This document shows, in pieces, positions 1-11,800 of a stretch of DNA of 45,704 bases (within the stretch, counting starts at the first letter, position 1; every line of letters starts with the position of its first letter). Origin of the DNA: Asterionellopsis glacialis (lineage: Eukaryota; Bacillariophyta; Plagiogrammaphyceae; Rhaphoneidales; Asterionellopsidaceae). The notes under the pieces were generated by a model. The model worked only from the letters and a program-made list of their open reading frames with translations. It ran no database searches and had not been told where the DNA came from. Where the stretch lies: NCBI GenBank assembly GCA_014885115.2, contig WKLE02001411.1, positions 1 to 45,704 on the forward strand, in the 5' to 3' direction. The translations under genes were made by a program, and so were the position numbers.

Positions 1-3000
1 ATGTTGTTTACCGAAAATCCACCTGACATTGAGGAGTATGTATTTGTTTCTCCATCGATGGTTCCCTCCTCGGATCCTACGACGGAACCAACAAATACAC
101 CAACTGGTAGTCCAAGTTCAATTCCAACTAGAAATCCAACTGAGTCACCGACACCTTCACCAAGTACATACCATTATGGTGATGGATCTCTAATCTCTTC
201 AGGGCATACAATACTCGAAATTTCTGATTCAAACCAGCTCTCCACTTTGACAAAAGCCATGGTAGACAATACCGGTGTGATTTCTCATATTGTACCTATT
301 GCAAGATCCTACGATGGACATAATTGGGAGCCTTCTCCAGGCGATTTTGCTACAGATTTCTTCCGGGTACAATCTATGACATGTGTTGATAGTCAGAACA
401 CGTGTGAAATAATTCTTCCTTCACTCGGAGCTAGTGAATCCTACATACTTGCAACTTATGAACATAGTGTACCCGACCGTGATAAAATTGCTAGATTTTT
501 GGAGAAAACAACTTTTGGGCCTAATTTAGGAGAATTGAATGAGTGGATGGCCAAAACAGGTGATTTGCATGATAACATGGCTTCATGGATCGACTTACAA
601 ATGAATGATACAATTACCAAAAGGACAAGCCATCGAGAGTACTTTCGTACACGTGTTAATTCAAGGGTAAGAAAAAAAGAGGAATTTGCTTCTAAAAACA
701 ATTGCCATCAGTTCCCAATGTATTATTTTTTGCTTATATGCCCTCCATGTTTGTCCCTTTTCTCTAACTTCAGTTGGCTCAATCACGAAGGGCCGCTCGT
801 GCCCGAAACGCTTGCAACGTCAATTCTCGTTGGCGTAAGTTTGCTTTCAGCGAAAAAGATGCAATTTACTATACTCCTTACTCCTTACGAATCAGTGGCA
901 ATGGTCCTTATGTCATTTACTACGCTGATCATCCTAGAGTAGTGGTACAAAACATCACTTTCACTGATGGTACTACGAACTATCAATTCAATGATACGTT
1001 CCAGTATAAATTTTGTCGAGTAACAGAACGAGTGGGTGGTGACATTGGAATTGTTCTCGAAGATGGTTCTTGCAAGAAATTCCCTAACCCTGTTATCGAC
1101 TTTAGTGGTGGCTATGAGGAACTTCCTGAATTTGTTGTAGACCTACCAGATGATCCTGATCTATTGAGAACAATTGACGATGCTAATTCAGCAGGTGACG
1201 AGCTGATTTTACTGTCTGAGTTAAGTGGTGGCAGTTGCGATGAAATTCCCGAAGTAGTTGAAGAAGGAGACGCACCTGTGTTCGGACGGCTTCCAAACGG
1301 AACCCTACTACTTCACGACCCACACGTCCTACTTGAGAAAAACACTCTCGATGACTCTATAGTTGATGGTGGTGGTGCAACCCAGCTTGCTACTGGAGGT
1401 TTGACCTTCTGTGCGAATGCTCCAAGGACCTTTGTGAATGAGAATACTTGTGCTATTTCACAATCCAGAAGTGCTTGTGGTTCTACAACGATGGTGGAAA
1501 CGTACTTGACTCTTGACCAAGAAACGATCCGAAATCTTCAAGTATTAACCGGTCGCTATGTTTATTCGGTTTTAGGCTTAGCTGTTGCATCTTTAGAACC
1601 TTTTTGTACTCCTGAACTGAAATTACGATGGGAGTTACAAGAAAGTGCTTCTTGTAATCCAACTTTATTGGGCAGCAACACAACAAATGTTTTGTCTAAC
1701 CTTTTCGATTCAAGCCCCAGCACTAATCCGAATCTACGTGATTTTTACTTTCCCAATCAAGGCAATTTGTGTGATGGACCAGACACTACGATTACTGAGG
1801 TTGAGGTTGAAATAGACGGTGATTGTTGGAAGCGTGTCCATCCCGCACATAAAGGTGTGTATGACCTAACGTATTGGACCAGGGAAGACACTCACCCTGG
1901 CAACATGAATGCTGCAATGAACAATCATCCCCATCCGATTAAGAAATGGGCAGATAGAGATGAAAGTGCCTTCATAACTTACCCAAGTTCACACCCTCTG
2001 GATGAAGATTATAATCATCCAATAAGTCGTTGGGACAATAATTATGAATCTTTTCACTATCTTGGGCGACTCGGTGATTCTTTACGCTATCGTGATCTTC
2101 CAAATGAACTACGTCTGGAACAAGTTGCTGATTACTACAATGCAACAGGCAGCAACGGTGGGAGTGGTGTTGTAGTTTGTGGATCCGATGGAGAAGTTGC
2201 GAATGATCCAACTCTAGGTTCAATCTTCAAGTTTTCAGCACAAAAAGATCCCAGCTACTTGAATGGCTTGCAAAAGCAGTACGTTTGGACTATGGTTGCA
2301 TTGGATGGAGACGATCAGCTCCGCCAAAGAATTGCTTGGGCTCTTTCTCAGATCTTTGTTCTTGCAAAACCCTCAGTTGGAAATTGGTATGAAAACAGTG
2401 AAGCATTCTTGGAATACTATGACATCTTTGTCAAGGAAGCATTTGGGAGCTATAAGGATATCTTACGCCGTGTTAGCTATAGCTCACTAATGGCAGAGAA
2501 CTTATCATACCTCGAATCCAAAAGTTCTGCATACATGTGGGAAGCATTTGGGCAGATTGCTTATGCAGATGAAAATTTTGCTAGAGAGGTATGTTTTACA
2601 TTTTTAGTGGTCTGGCAAGCTTCGTGTGCTGTTATGTTAAATTCACTGACATCTGCTTTGAAACACTTTCATCTATAAAGATAATGCAACTTTTTTCAAT
2701 CGGAACTGTTGAACTAAATGTTGATGGAAGTCCCAAGTTAGATAGCAACGATGATGAAATTCTAGTGTACGGGAATGAAGATATCATGTCATTTGCTCGT
2801 GCTTGGACTGGCTTCAAACGACAACCACAAAGAGGCAATATTGAAGAAGTATCTTGGACAGCCAATCGTGTTGACCCTATGCAAATAGAAGCCGATTGGC
2901 GCGACCGATTCCCAAAGAGTGATCTGAGTGGTGGATATATTGGAGACAAGTATCCTCGTTGCTCAGACTTTCCTCGACAGATGTTTCTAAGTAAAGGCGC

Positions 3001-6000
3001 TCGATACCGTCTCTTGGGTAGTTCCAGCATGCCTGAACTGATGCCCGAGTCATCTTCGAATGTTGTCAAGTTAACGCTGACTGAAGACTCGTTGCTCAGA
3101 GAGCAGCTTTGTAACAAGGACGCCAACGATAACTGCCACCATTCTAGCGTAGTCTCACTGGCATCAAACATTGAATGTCGCAGTAGTGAGTGTTCCCTTG
3201 ACACAGTCCGTGTTGTTAAGATCGATGACAATATCTTTTACGAATATGTTAGACCACCCTGTGTCGAAATGTCTTTTTACGAAGATGCCAAAAAGGTCAT
3301 GGGTAAGTATGGGCACAACGAAATTGCATGTGCGAATCCTCTTTTGCCGGTTGCTTCTGAGGCATGCTGTGAAAGTGGCTCTACCAATGCTATAAGGAAC
3401 TCGGTATACGATGGAGAGCGTATGACATTCAACACGGCAGATAATCGATGTTCTGCTATATCCAGAGAAAACTGCGACTATGGTATTGTAATAACTGATC
3501 CTGAAAGCATTTACTCAAGCTATAACATCGGCACTCATTGGACAACAGCATCATGCAACATACAAGCAAAAGTGAATACTGAGGGCTATGTTGCCATAAT
3601 TCATCAACCAAGCAATGCACACCAAGACTCATCGACACCTAGACATGTTCAAATGGATACAAGAAACTACTTCAAGGTTCACTGGGACAATGATAACTAC
3701 CCCAAAGCCGAAAACCACTGTGGAGGAGGAGCATGCATGGAACTTCTTGGGGGGGAGTGTCTATGCAACACAACAGTCAGTCAGAGCCCTGTTTTCAATG
3801 CTGCCCCAGAAAATGTGGAATCAGTACTTTCATCCCTTTTTATTGGTGCTCCCAATCCAAATGTTTTTGACATAGGTATGTACACTTCTGTAGAAGACAG
3901 CAGTACCGGTATAATTATCCATTCTGTGAATGGCAATGTTGACGTCAACACTGTATTTGAAGTGCAAGATGAGTTTGGTCGCACTTTCTTTTTGAAGAAT
4001 TCTCGCGAGACTGTTTTTGTTGCAGAGGGCATTTCTTTTCGCAATGCCCCACACTTTATGAGTCTTCTCCGCTCCGAGACTACAGAGCTGGATGCTCAGC
4101 AGGAAACAGAAGCTACCTTGGATGTGTATTTCTATCATCCCAACACGGCCCCTTTCGTTGCGCTCCGTTTAATTCAGCGTCTTGTTACATCCAACCCAAG
4201 TCCACGCTACGTGGCAACAGTGGCTACTGCATTTCAAAGTGGCCAATACATGTTTAATTCGCGATCATTTGGGAATGGTCAGTACGGAGATCTCTCTGCT
4301 ACTGTCGCAGCATTATTACTAGATCGCGAGGCACAGGCGGTTGTCCTTGATGCAGATCCTGCACATGGTTCACTCCGAGAGCCAATTCTCAAAGTTATTG
4401 GGCTGATGAGAAGTATGGAGTTTACGTCCTTGCCAAAGTATCCCACCATAAGGCTACTTGATATGGATCAAAAGATAGGTCAGATGCCACATGAATCTCC
4501 AACTGTTTTTTCATTCTTTCTCCCTGAGTACAAACCTCATGGCCGTGTCGAGGAAGCAACTCTTGTTGGACCAGAGGCTTTGACTCTTGATATGCCGAAG
4601 ACTATTGGCATGTTAAACGGATTGTTTAGTATGATCAAATATGGTCTTGCTCCCTGCTACAATGGCTTTACAAATGGACCTGGAGGCGGTTGTGCTGAAG
4701 GAACGTATCAAAGAGCTAATGGAATTCTGGAATTCGCTAGAGATGCTTTCGAATCTGCGGAACGAAGTCTACAATTGAGCGATAATATTGTCGACGACCT
4801 TGCAACTCTTCTTACGGCCGGCCGTCTAAGTTCGGATAATCGATTGATTATTGAGGATGCCTTCAATCGAGCACAAGATCCTCAGCTTGGTCTGAGAATC
4901 GCCCAACAGCTTTTGGTAACCACAGCCGAATTCCACAGCACAAACATTGTTAGGAAAAGCGGCATCAAACGGAATCTCTTTTCGCCGCCTGCTGCAACCG
5001 GAATACCTTACAAGGCTGTTGTTTTAATCAACTTTGCGGGCGGCGCTGATAGCTACAATATTCTTGCCCCTCATACTTGTGCTCAAAAAGACATGTACAG
5101 CGAGTATGCATCAGTAAGGGGTAGTGTTTCTTTGCCTAAGAATTTGCTCTTGCCAATTGATGCAAGCAATCAAATATGTGAGCGATTTGGTGTCCATCCA
5201 AGTCTTTCTGTAGTTCAAGATTTGTACAATGATGGTGATCTTTTATTTTTTGCCAACACTGGTGTTATGACGCAACCCGTTACCAAAGATGACTATATGC
5301 ATCTCACTAAAACTCAGCTCTTTGCACACAATCTCATGACAAGAGAATCGCAACGCCTCGATCCATATGATCTAGAAATCGGCACTGGTATACTTGGGCG
5401 CATGTCAGATAGCCTCACCAGTACTATGGGGTACAACGTTGGATCGTTCTCAATCGATAAGACGTCTGTTTCTCTCGTAGGCGAACCCCGAGTTTCACCT
5501 ACTCCTAATATCATTGGTCAAAAGGGTGTCACGGAATTCAACGAAGTACCATCGATGCCTAACATGCTTGACAAGATCACTGCCCTCAACGAAGCTACGA
5601 CAGCTGACAGTGGCTTTTTCGCTGAAACATGGTCAGATAGCTTGCTTCAGTCCCTTGCCAAGAATACATTATTTCACTCACAGTTAAACGGGAAAAGCAC
5701 TACTGCTTCATTTCCAAACACTGCTTTGGGTGAAAAGCTCTCCATGATAGCAAAGTTGATAGGCACTCGCAATGAACGAGGTGCAGACAGAGATATGTTT
5801 TTCGTAGAGATTGGAGGGTTTGATACGCATGCGGTAAGTGTGCTCATCCTTTGATGTTGCGTGCATTTGGTAACCTTTTCAAATTAGTATTTGTGTTTTT
5901 TTCTGACAATATTTTGCTATTTTCATCATCATCACTAGAATGTTGGGAGCGAACTAGAGAAGCAGCTAAATGAAGTGAATGGAGCCATTTCAGCATTTGT

Positions 6001-6370
6001 TACAGAGTTGAAAAATATGGATGTGTGGGACAGTGTAACAGCATTTCAATCTTCTGAGTTTGCAAGAACTTTGGCTCCGAACAGTGGTGATGGCACGGAC
6101 CATGCTTGGGGAGGCAACTATATGATGTTTGGTGGCAGTGTAAAGGGTGGAAAGGTTGTTGGCCAATATCCGGATGATTTGACAGATGCGTGCCCCCTTT
6201 CCTTAGGTCGTGGACGTTTCATACCTACATTACCATTTGATGCGGGTTTCAAGGCAATTGCAGAATGGGTCGGAGTTCCGGAATCGGATATGAACGATGT
6301 CTGCCCGAATTGTCACAACTTCAATGAAGCGCTCCTTTTTCATAAGGAAGACTTGTTTGATGCCTTCTAG
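1..6370 (+). CDS. DUF1800-DUF1501 fusion protein, 4 exons, probably 5'-partial
   Basis: Exons are 1-666, 774-2588, 2681-5833 and 5939-6370; all three introns (107, 92, 105 bp) are GT-AG and phase 0, giving about 2021 residues. Residues ~20-56 are a Ser/Thr/Pro-rich linker. A DUF1800-like region begins near residue 160 (RDKIARFLEKTTFG) and includes the family hallmark AREIMQLFSIG, which is only restored by splicing exon 2 to exon 3, then an ARAWTGF-like block. It carries large insertions, so it is much longer than the usual ~450 aa. From about residue 1603 (VVLINFAGGADSYN) to the end is a DUF1501 domain with GGFDTH across the exon 3/4 junction and SEFARTLAPNSGDGTDHAWG. In bacteria these two families are commonly encoded by neighbouring genes (family knowledge). 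Function is unknown; DUF1501 belongs to the alkaline phosphatase/sulfatase-like superfamily. The window opens on an ATG but no signal peptide is visible there, so upstream exons are likely missing. Confidence 0.85.
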
Positions 6371-7057
6371 CTTGGGATACACGAAAAAACTACTCAAGTG
6401 CCAGCAGTCCTCTAACTTGTGCGTCAAAAACTTAAACTTTATTAAACAAATTAATATGCACATGATTGATTCACTCATCATTATGTTCATCGTGTGAATG
6501 CTGCGAAGACTTTTGCAGGGGCTATCTCTGTTTGGTTCCTTTTACAGTTTCAAAAGTAGAAAAGTAATAGGTTTCTTTGTCTATCGTAAACTTACTATTG
6601 TCGGAAAATAGAAAAAATCAACGCGTCTTTTAACATTTCTTTCTCTTTTTCGTTCCTGCGGCATTGGCAGTTTTGGCACTACTGCTGCGCCCACCTTTCT
6701 TTGGGACAGTTTTCAACCTTTGTCCTTGAGAGTCTTACTCAGATTTTTTTCAAATTATTGTTGTTGCTAAAATACAGTACCTAGGTCTACACCAAAGTCT
6801 TACATACGAGATCGAAAACATTGAAATGTCATTGTTCGAGGCATTGCCATAAATCACAATAAGTATTATGATGTCTTTTGTTTTAATTCACTGAACCTCA
6901 TATTTTTTTCTCCTGCCACTTTTTCTGACTTCCGGTAACAAGAGATTATTCAGAAATATTAATTTCAACATAATATTGTAATTATTTTTAAAACATAATC
7001 AAAGTTGGTCTCATCAGACATTTTGAATTTTTAAGAGCATCTCCACCCGGGGATCAG

Positions 7058-7082
7058 ACGTCATGTCGACGTCATGTGACGT
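7058..7082. promoter_or_regulatory. cluster of three TGACGT/ACGTCA half sites (CRE-like)
   Basis: ACGTCA lies at 7058-7063 and 7069-7074, and TGACGT at 7077-7082, three sites in 25 bp. The same hexamers are known as CO2/cAMP-responsive elements bound by bZIP factors in a diatom carbonic anhydrase promoter (established knowledge). Their role here, about 600 bp upstream of the hydrolase start, is inference. Confidence 0.4.
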
Positions 7083-7104
7083 AATATTTACGTGTCAAAC
7101 CGTG

Positions 7105-7178
7105 AACCGTGAAACGAAACTGTGAAACAAGCCCCTGTCTCACGGTTTTCTTGTGTTTCACGTTTCGTTTTACGGTTT
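7105..7178. repeat. imperfect inverted repeat (hairpin)
   Basis: The left arm 7105-7130 (AACCGTGAAACGAAAC then TGTGAAACAA) pairs imperfectly with the right arm 7151-7178 (TTGTGTTTCACGTTTCG then TTTTACGGTTT), with about 20 nt between them. It starts just after the CRE-like cluster. It could be a small foldback or MITE-like relic; no target duplication was found. Confidence 0.5.
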
Positions 7179-7418
7179 AAGGAACAAGATCTACACAAGC
7201 TTCTATGCTTTCACGGGTTTGAAACAAAAAATTTGGCGCATCAGTACTGTATGCAAATACACTCTACGCAAATGTACTCAATTGGTTGTAGACCTTACGC
7301 GGTATTGTAGGACCACCTAACACTGTGAAGGTATGATAGTATCATCCTCATTTATATGAGTACTAATAGACCTACCGGTACTACTGCTGTCGCTACTGTT
7401 AGCATTTATTGTTCATGA

Positions 7419-7439
7419 TACAGGTACCTGGTACCTGTA
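7419..7439. promoter_or_regulatory. 21-bp palindrome containing GTACCTGGTAC
   Basis: CAGGTACC-T-GGTACCTG with one further paired base pair set on each side. It lies about 240 bp upstream of the ATG at 7678. The core GTACCNGGTAC recurs upstream of other genes in this window, so it is a candidate cis element. Confidence 0.4.
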
Positions 7440-7677
7440 CGGTTGCTGTCCATTGTCCTGATACACGTAGTGGTCAAACAATCATTTTTTGTACAGGGTT
7501 TCCATGCATTTTCCAAATACGATTCAGAGTTAAAAAATCTTCCGATCCCGTCTGGCGAATTCGTACATCGGATACATGCATTTTTAAACAAGCATCCAGC
7601 TCACAAACATAGAACGCCGATCGGAGTGAGCAACCTACCGCTCACCGCTACTTTTGACGCCAACACTCAGAAATAAA

Positions 7678-8772
7678 ATGGGAGGAAAAGTGAGTAAGAA
7701 TGTTGTAGACCTTGAACCATTGATGCCATTACCATCATCCGATGAATTGGCTCTAATTGGTGGTCGGTATTTTACTCGTCCCTCAGATGGACGTAAAATG
7801 GAGTATTTCATCTTGAACGGTGGCGATGATGATTCCTCTCCATCGGAACAAAACCATCGTGCTGTTGTAAACTTGGTATCCACCAATGCTACTGGGCGTT
7901 TGTATCATATTTGGAAACAAGATGAAGTATTGCAAGTGTTGAAAAAATACGATGTCAAGCTAATTAATGTATCAACTGCTGGTGTTGGACCTTCCCAACC
8001 ATACGGTACTAAATTAAATGACGAGAGTGTCACCACTGAATCATACTTGGAACAAACAAGTCGTGATGTCATTGCTCTCCTTTCAGAATTAGGAATCAAA
8101 GAAGTTTACACTATTGGTGTTTCAGGTGGTTGGGAACCATCAGCTCATCTTGCGGCAACGTTATGCTCTGCTGCTGATAACAATGCTGGTGGTGATCAAC
8201 AAGACAGTCAGGAGATTCTTCCTCGAGTCAAGGGTGTTAGTTGTGTACGTGGTATTCCATGGATGACGCAAGATGAAGAAACTGAACCATGCTGGGAAGC
8301 TACCTTTGGTACAGGTGGTATCAAGAAATCCTTGGCTACATGGTTTATTTTTTCATCCATGAGTCCATATTTGATGAATATGATGTTTCCCATGAAACCT
8401 GAACAGATGAAGGCACATTTACCAAACTATGATGAGATTGTCAAGGCCTTGGGAGACGATGAATCATTAATGACTGAAATAACTACGGAAGGTAATCGAG
8501 CCAATGCTCACTATTTATTTGTGGCCTCGTTCTTAGGACGACTCACGTGTTCCTTACCCAAGGATAGGGTCCCCAAATTAGCTGATTTAGATGTGTTAGA
8601 CAAAAAGGTACCTGTCATTAACTTCCATTTATCTACCAAAGATGAAATGGTCCCGTACGAGAAAGTAAAACCCTACCTTACCCGTAAACTTCCCAGCGGA
8701 AAATTATTTGAAGATGATCAATCTCATATTGCTGTCCCTTTCGTTATGGCATTAGAGGAACTCCTCAAGTAG
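7678..8772 (+). CDS. alpha/beta-hydrolase-like protein, predicted N-myristoylated
   Basis: A single exon of 364 aa. The start chosen is the ATG at 7678, the first ATG in frame; the open frame extends 24 bases upstream only through non-ATG codons. The N-terminus M-G-G-K-V-S-K fits the N-myristoylation consensus MGxxxS, suggesting membrane tethering without a signal peptide. The segment VYTIGVSGGWEPSAH contains a nucleophile-elbow-like G-V-S-G-G at residues 147-151 (candidate nucleophile Ser149). A late strand reads VINFHLSTKDE with a candidate acidic residue, and the C-terminal DDQSHIAVP offers a candidate catalytic His. This order (Ser, acid, His) is that of the alpha/beta-hydrolase fold. The substrate cannot be told. 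It is the plus-strand neighbour of the convergent LRR-A gene, whose 3' end lies only about 105 bp away. Confidence 0.75.
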   Translation: MGGKVSKNVVDLEPLMPLPSSDELALIGGRYFTRPSDGRKMEYFILNGGDDDSSPSEQNHRAVVNLVSTNATGRLYHIWKQDEVLQVLKKYDVKLINVSTAGVGPSQPYGTKLNDESVTTESYLEQTSRDVIALLSELGIKEVYTIGVSGGWEPSAHLAATLCSAADNNAGGDQQDSQEILPRVKGVSCVRGIPWMTQDEETEPCWEATFGTGGIKKSLATWFIFSSMSPYLMNMMFPMKPEQMKAHLPNYDEIVKALGDDESLMTEITTEGNRANAHYLFVASFLGRLTCSLPKDRVPKLADLDVLDKKVPVINFHLSTKDEMVPYEKVKPYLTRKLPSGKLFEDDQSHIAVPFVMALEELLK

Positions 8773-8877
8773 TAAAATAGATACTTATTCAATCTTCTAA
8801 TGTAGTATACGAGTACGCATGAAAATCAAATTCGATTCTACGAGAATATGCGGCTTAGACTATAAGCAAATAGATTA

Positions 8878-11800
8878 CTAATATGTACAATAGGTACAAC
8901 ACGTCGATGGACATTTGATTTCGTCACAGTCTGCATCAAATTTTTCCAACACTCCAGTACCCACGTCTCGCAAAGCACATACAGACTCTGGGATGGGATC
9001 AATCAAATCATTTTCATAAATATAAAGCCACATCAAACCTGTAAGTTGACCAAATGTTGAAGGGATGGGTCCTGTTAATTTATTGTCGGCAATATTTATC
9101 CCCTGTAGAGTGTTTGATAGCAAACCTATTTCGGATGGTATAGGTCCATCCAAATAGTTTTCAGACATTGATAACAATTGAAGTTGCGATAACAGACCTA
9201 TTTGACTTGGAATGGTACCAATTATAGAGTTCCCATCAATCGTTAACATTTTCACGCTTTGGAGGTGCCCTATTTCTGTAGGAATTGTCCCGGGGGACAT
9301 GGCTGTATTATGAAGAAAAATATACTGAGTACTTGTCAGTAGACCAATTTCAGATGGTAGAGTCCCTATTAATGGGTTTTCCTGAATACTAAACATAGCT
9401 ACAAGGTTTGATAGCAAACCAACTTCGGTAGGCAAAGTACCCGAAAGTTTGTTGTAACCAAGTAATATACCATCACTATTGGTTAACAAACCAATCTCGG
9501 TAGGAATTGTTCCATTTAGTAAATTTGATTGCAAGGTTAGATAGATAAGACTTTGGCTATTTAGAGAGATTTCCGATGGTATAGTACCAGTAAGCTGATT
9601 ATAAAATAACTCAACAGTATGAAGTCTTTGACTATCCATTCCTCCAAACTCTTTAGGGATTGTTCCTGTCAAGGTATTTTCGCCCAGAAGAAATTTGTAA
9701 GCATTAGTTAACAATCCAAGTTCAGTAGGTATAATACCCACCAGATTATTGTATGTCAAATCTAACCATTCTAATCTTGTCAATGTACCTAATTCGGATG
9801 GCATAGTGCCTCCTAATGAATTTCTTCGAAAAAGTATATGGGTTAAACTATCAGATAGCAATCCAACTTCCAAGGGAATTGTTCCAAAAAGATTGTTTGC
9901 CGTCAAATTCAAATGAGTTACATATTCTTGACGGCCATCAACGTCATCACAATGGACCATGGATGTGTTCCACAAACATTCATGATCATCACTTAACCAT
10001 TGGGATGACTCAGTCCAGTCTTCACCACCAGTACTATAGTACAATGTGGCAAGCACCCATCGTTGAACGATCTGAATTTCTGAATAGGATGACAAGAACG
10101 ATGACTCGTTCTTGGTGTTGTTCTCGTCAGTATTGTTCCCATCCTCATCAGCAACTAACCACTTCAAAGCTTTGTACTGAGGAGAAGATTCGTTGTTAAG
10201 AGCTGGTATAGAATTTGGTGAAATGGACGAAAGTAATTCTCTTGTTGGATTAGGATTCTCAGTCGGTGAGAGTGTTATTTGCTGTACGTTATTGTTGTTA
10301 TTACCACTTCCTGGCGTTACCTGCCAACCTATAATAGCACCAACTGTCAGTAAAATTACTGAAAGAAATAGCAATAACCTTCTTCTGAATGTCTTCCTTC
10401 TGATCTTTTCGTTCTCGTCAACAAGGATGGCCTCTGGAACTTCAGGGACAATAAATGCAGACGCATTTACAGCATTGTTGTTTGCAAGTCTTTCTTCGTC
10501 ATGGGGTCTGGTTGTCATTTGAGGTCCATCAACTGCAAAAGCGCCAGGTCTCACATTAGTAGTAGGTGTCACTATGTTGACAATAACACCTTCTTCAGAA
10601 TTATCGTTTTCGTCATCATCGATAGTGATTAATTTGGGAACCTGTAATTTTCTATTCTTGTGGTTACCGACTTTGTTCGAGTTCCACGGTGGGTTGTATG
10701 GTACATCCCCTTCTTCCTCGTCCCCTTCAACTAGAAATATCAATTGAGGACCTTTATCCTCCTTATCCGGAGAATTCCGTCGGTCACTTTTTGGTTCTTC
10801 TTGCGTTACCTTCTTCTTTGCTGCTATCATTTCATCAACCTCTGTTTTTTTAAGGGGGTTCTTCCCGACAAATTCATTCTCTAAAAGCCAGGGAACTTCT
10901 TCTGGATAAGTAGATTGGTGTTCTTCTTGTTCCTCTCGTTGTGCAGAATCTGTTTTTTCTCCTTTCGGGCTTCTTGCTGGTAATACAGCCCTTTTCTGTT
11001 TTCGTTCCTTTTTCTTTAACACATGGTGGTTGATTCTTTCTTTCTTTTTACCTTTGTCCTTTCCATCCAAAATTTCCTTATCAGTCAAATTCGTTGGAGA
11101 CGTTTTGTGAAGACTAGTTGTAAGTTCTTTTGTATCCTCTGGTATTATTGGTGCTTCAACTTTCTTCTTTGGTTTCCGGTGTCTTTTACGATCATCTTGG
11201 TCATGTAGTGGCGCATGCCTTTCTGTCTTCTTCGTCTGTGCATGGGGCTTTCGGTGTTTTCGCTGTTTATGGTTTGTGAACTTTCCTTCCTTTTTTGGAG
11301 TATGTTTCGCCTTGTGAAGAATAACGGCAGTCGGGTCGGAAATTAAAGTGGCGTTATTATTGTTATTATGATGGATGGTTCCTTCTCCCTTTTCTTTTTG
11401 GTTGCTTTTCTCGGCCTTGTTGTGGTGATGGTGAGAACGATAGTACTTGTGTGAAGATTGTGTGACTTTCTTTGTTCCTTGTTTGTTGGGATGGTTTATT
11501 TTGGCGTCATCCACGACAATATGATGATGATGTTTATGTTTCTTATGAGGTGAGTTCTTTCCTGCTATGGTCTCTTCAAGTGATGAATTTTCCATAGAAA
11601 CTTCCTTTCTGTCAACGAAATCATGTTGAGAATGCTTCGGATGCCCTTCCTGTCGGTGATTATTTTGGGACGATGATGACTTCCTGTCAATGGTGTTATT
11701 TGTTTTCTTATCTGTGGTGGTTCTCTGGTGGTGAGAATTATGAGTATGCCCTCGAGGAGGAATTGGAGGTAATTCATCTAAACCTAGAGATGAACTTCTC

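Larger units (their letters stand above)
6371..7677. other. intergenic region, promoter side of the alpha/beta-hydrolase gene
   Basis: About 1.3 kb without a convincing gene. The first part is AT-rich 3' flank. From about 7058 it holds three CRE-like half sites, an imperfect inverted repeat and a GTACC palindrome, listed separately. Short open frames here lack recognisable domains. Confidence 0.6.

Noticed and set aside
2632..3231. 199-codon minus-strand frame
   Set aside because: It lies antisense inside exon 3 of the DUF1800-DUF1501 gene and has no recognisable domain; a reading-frame shadow.
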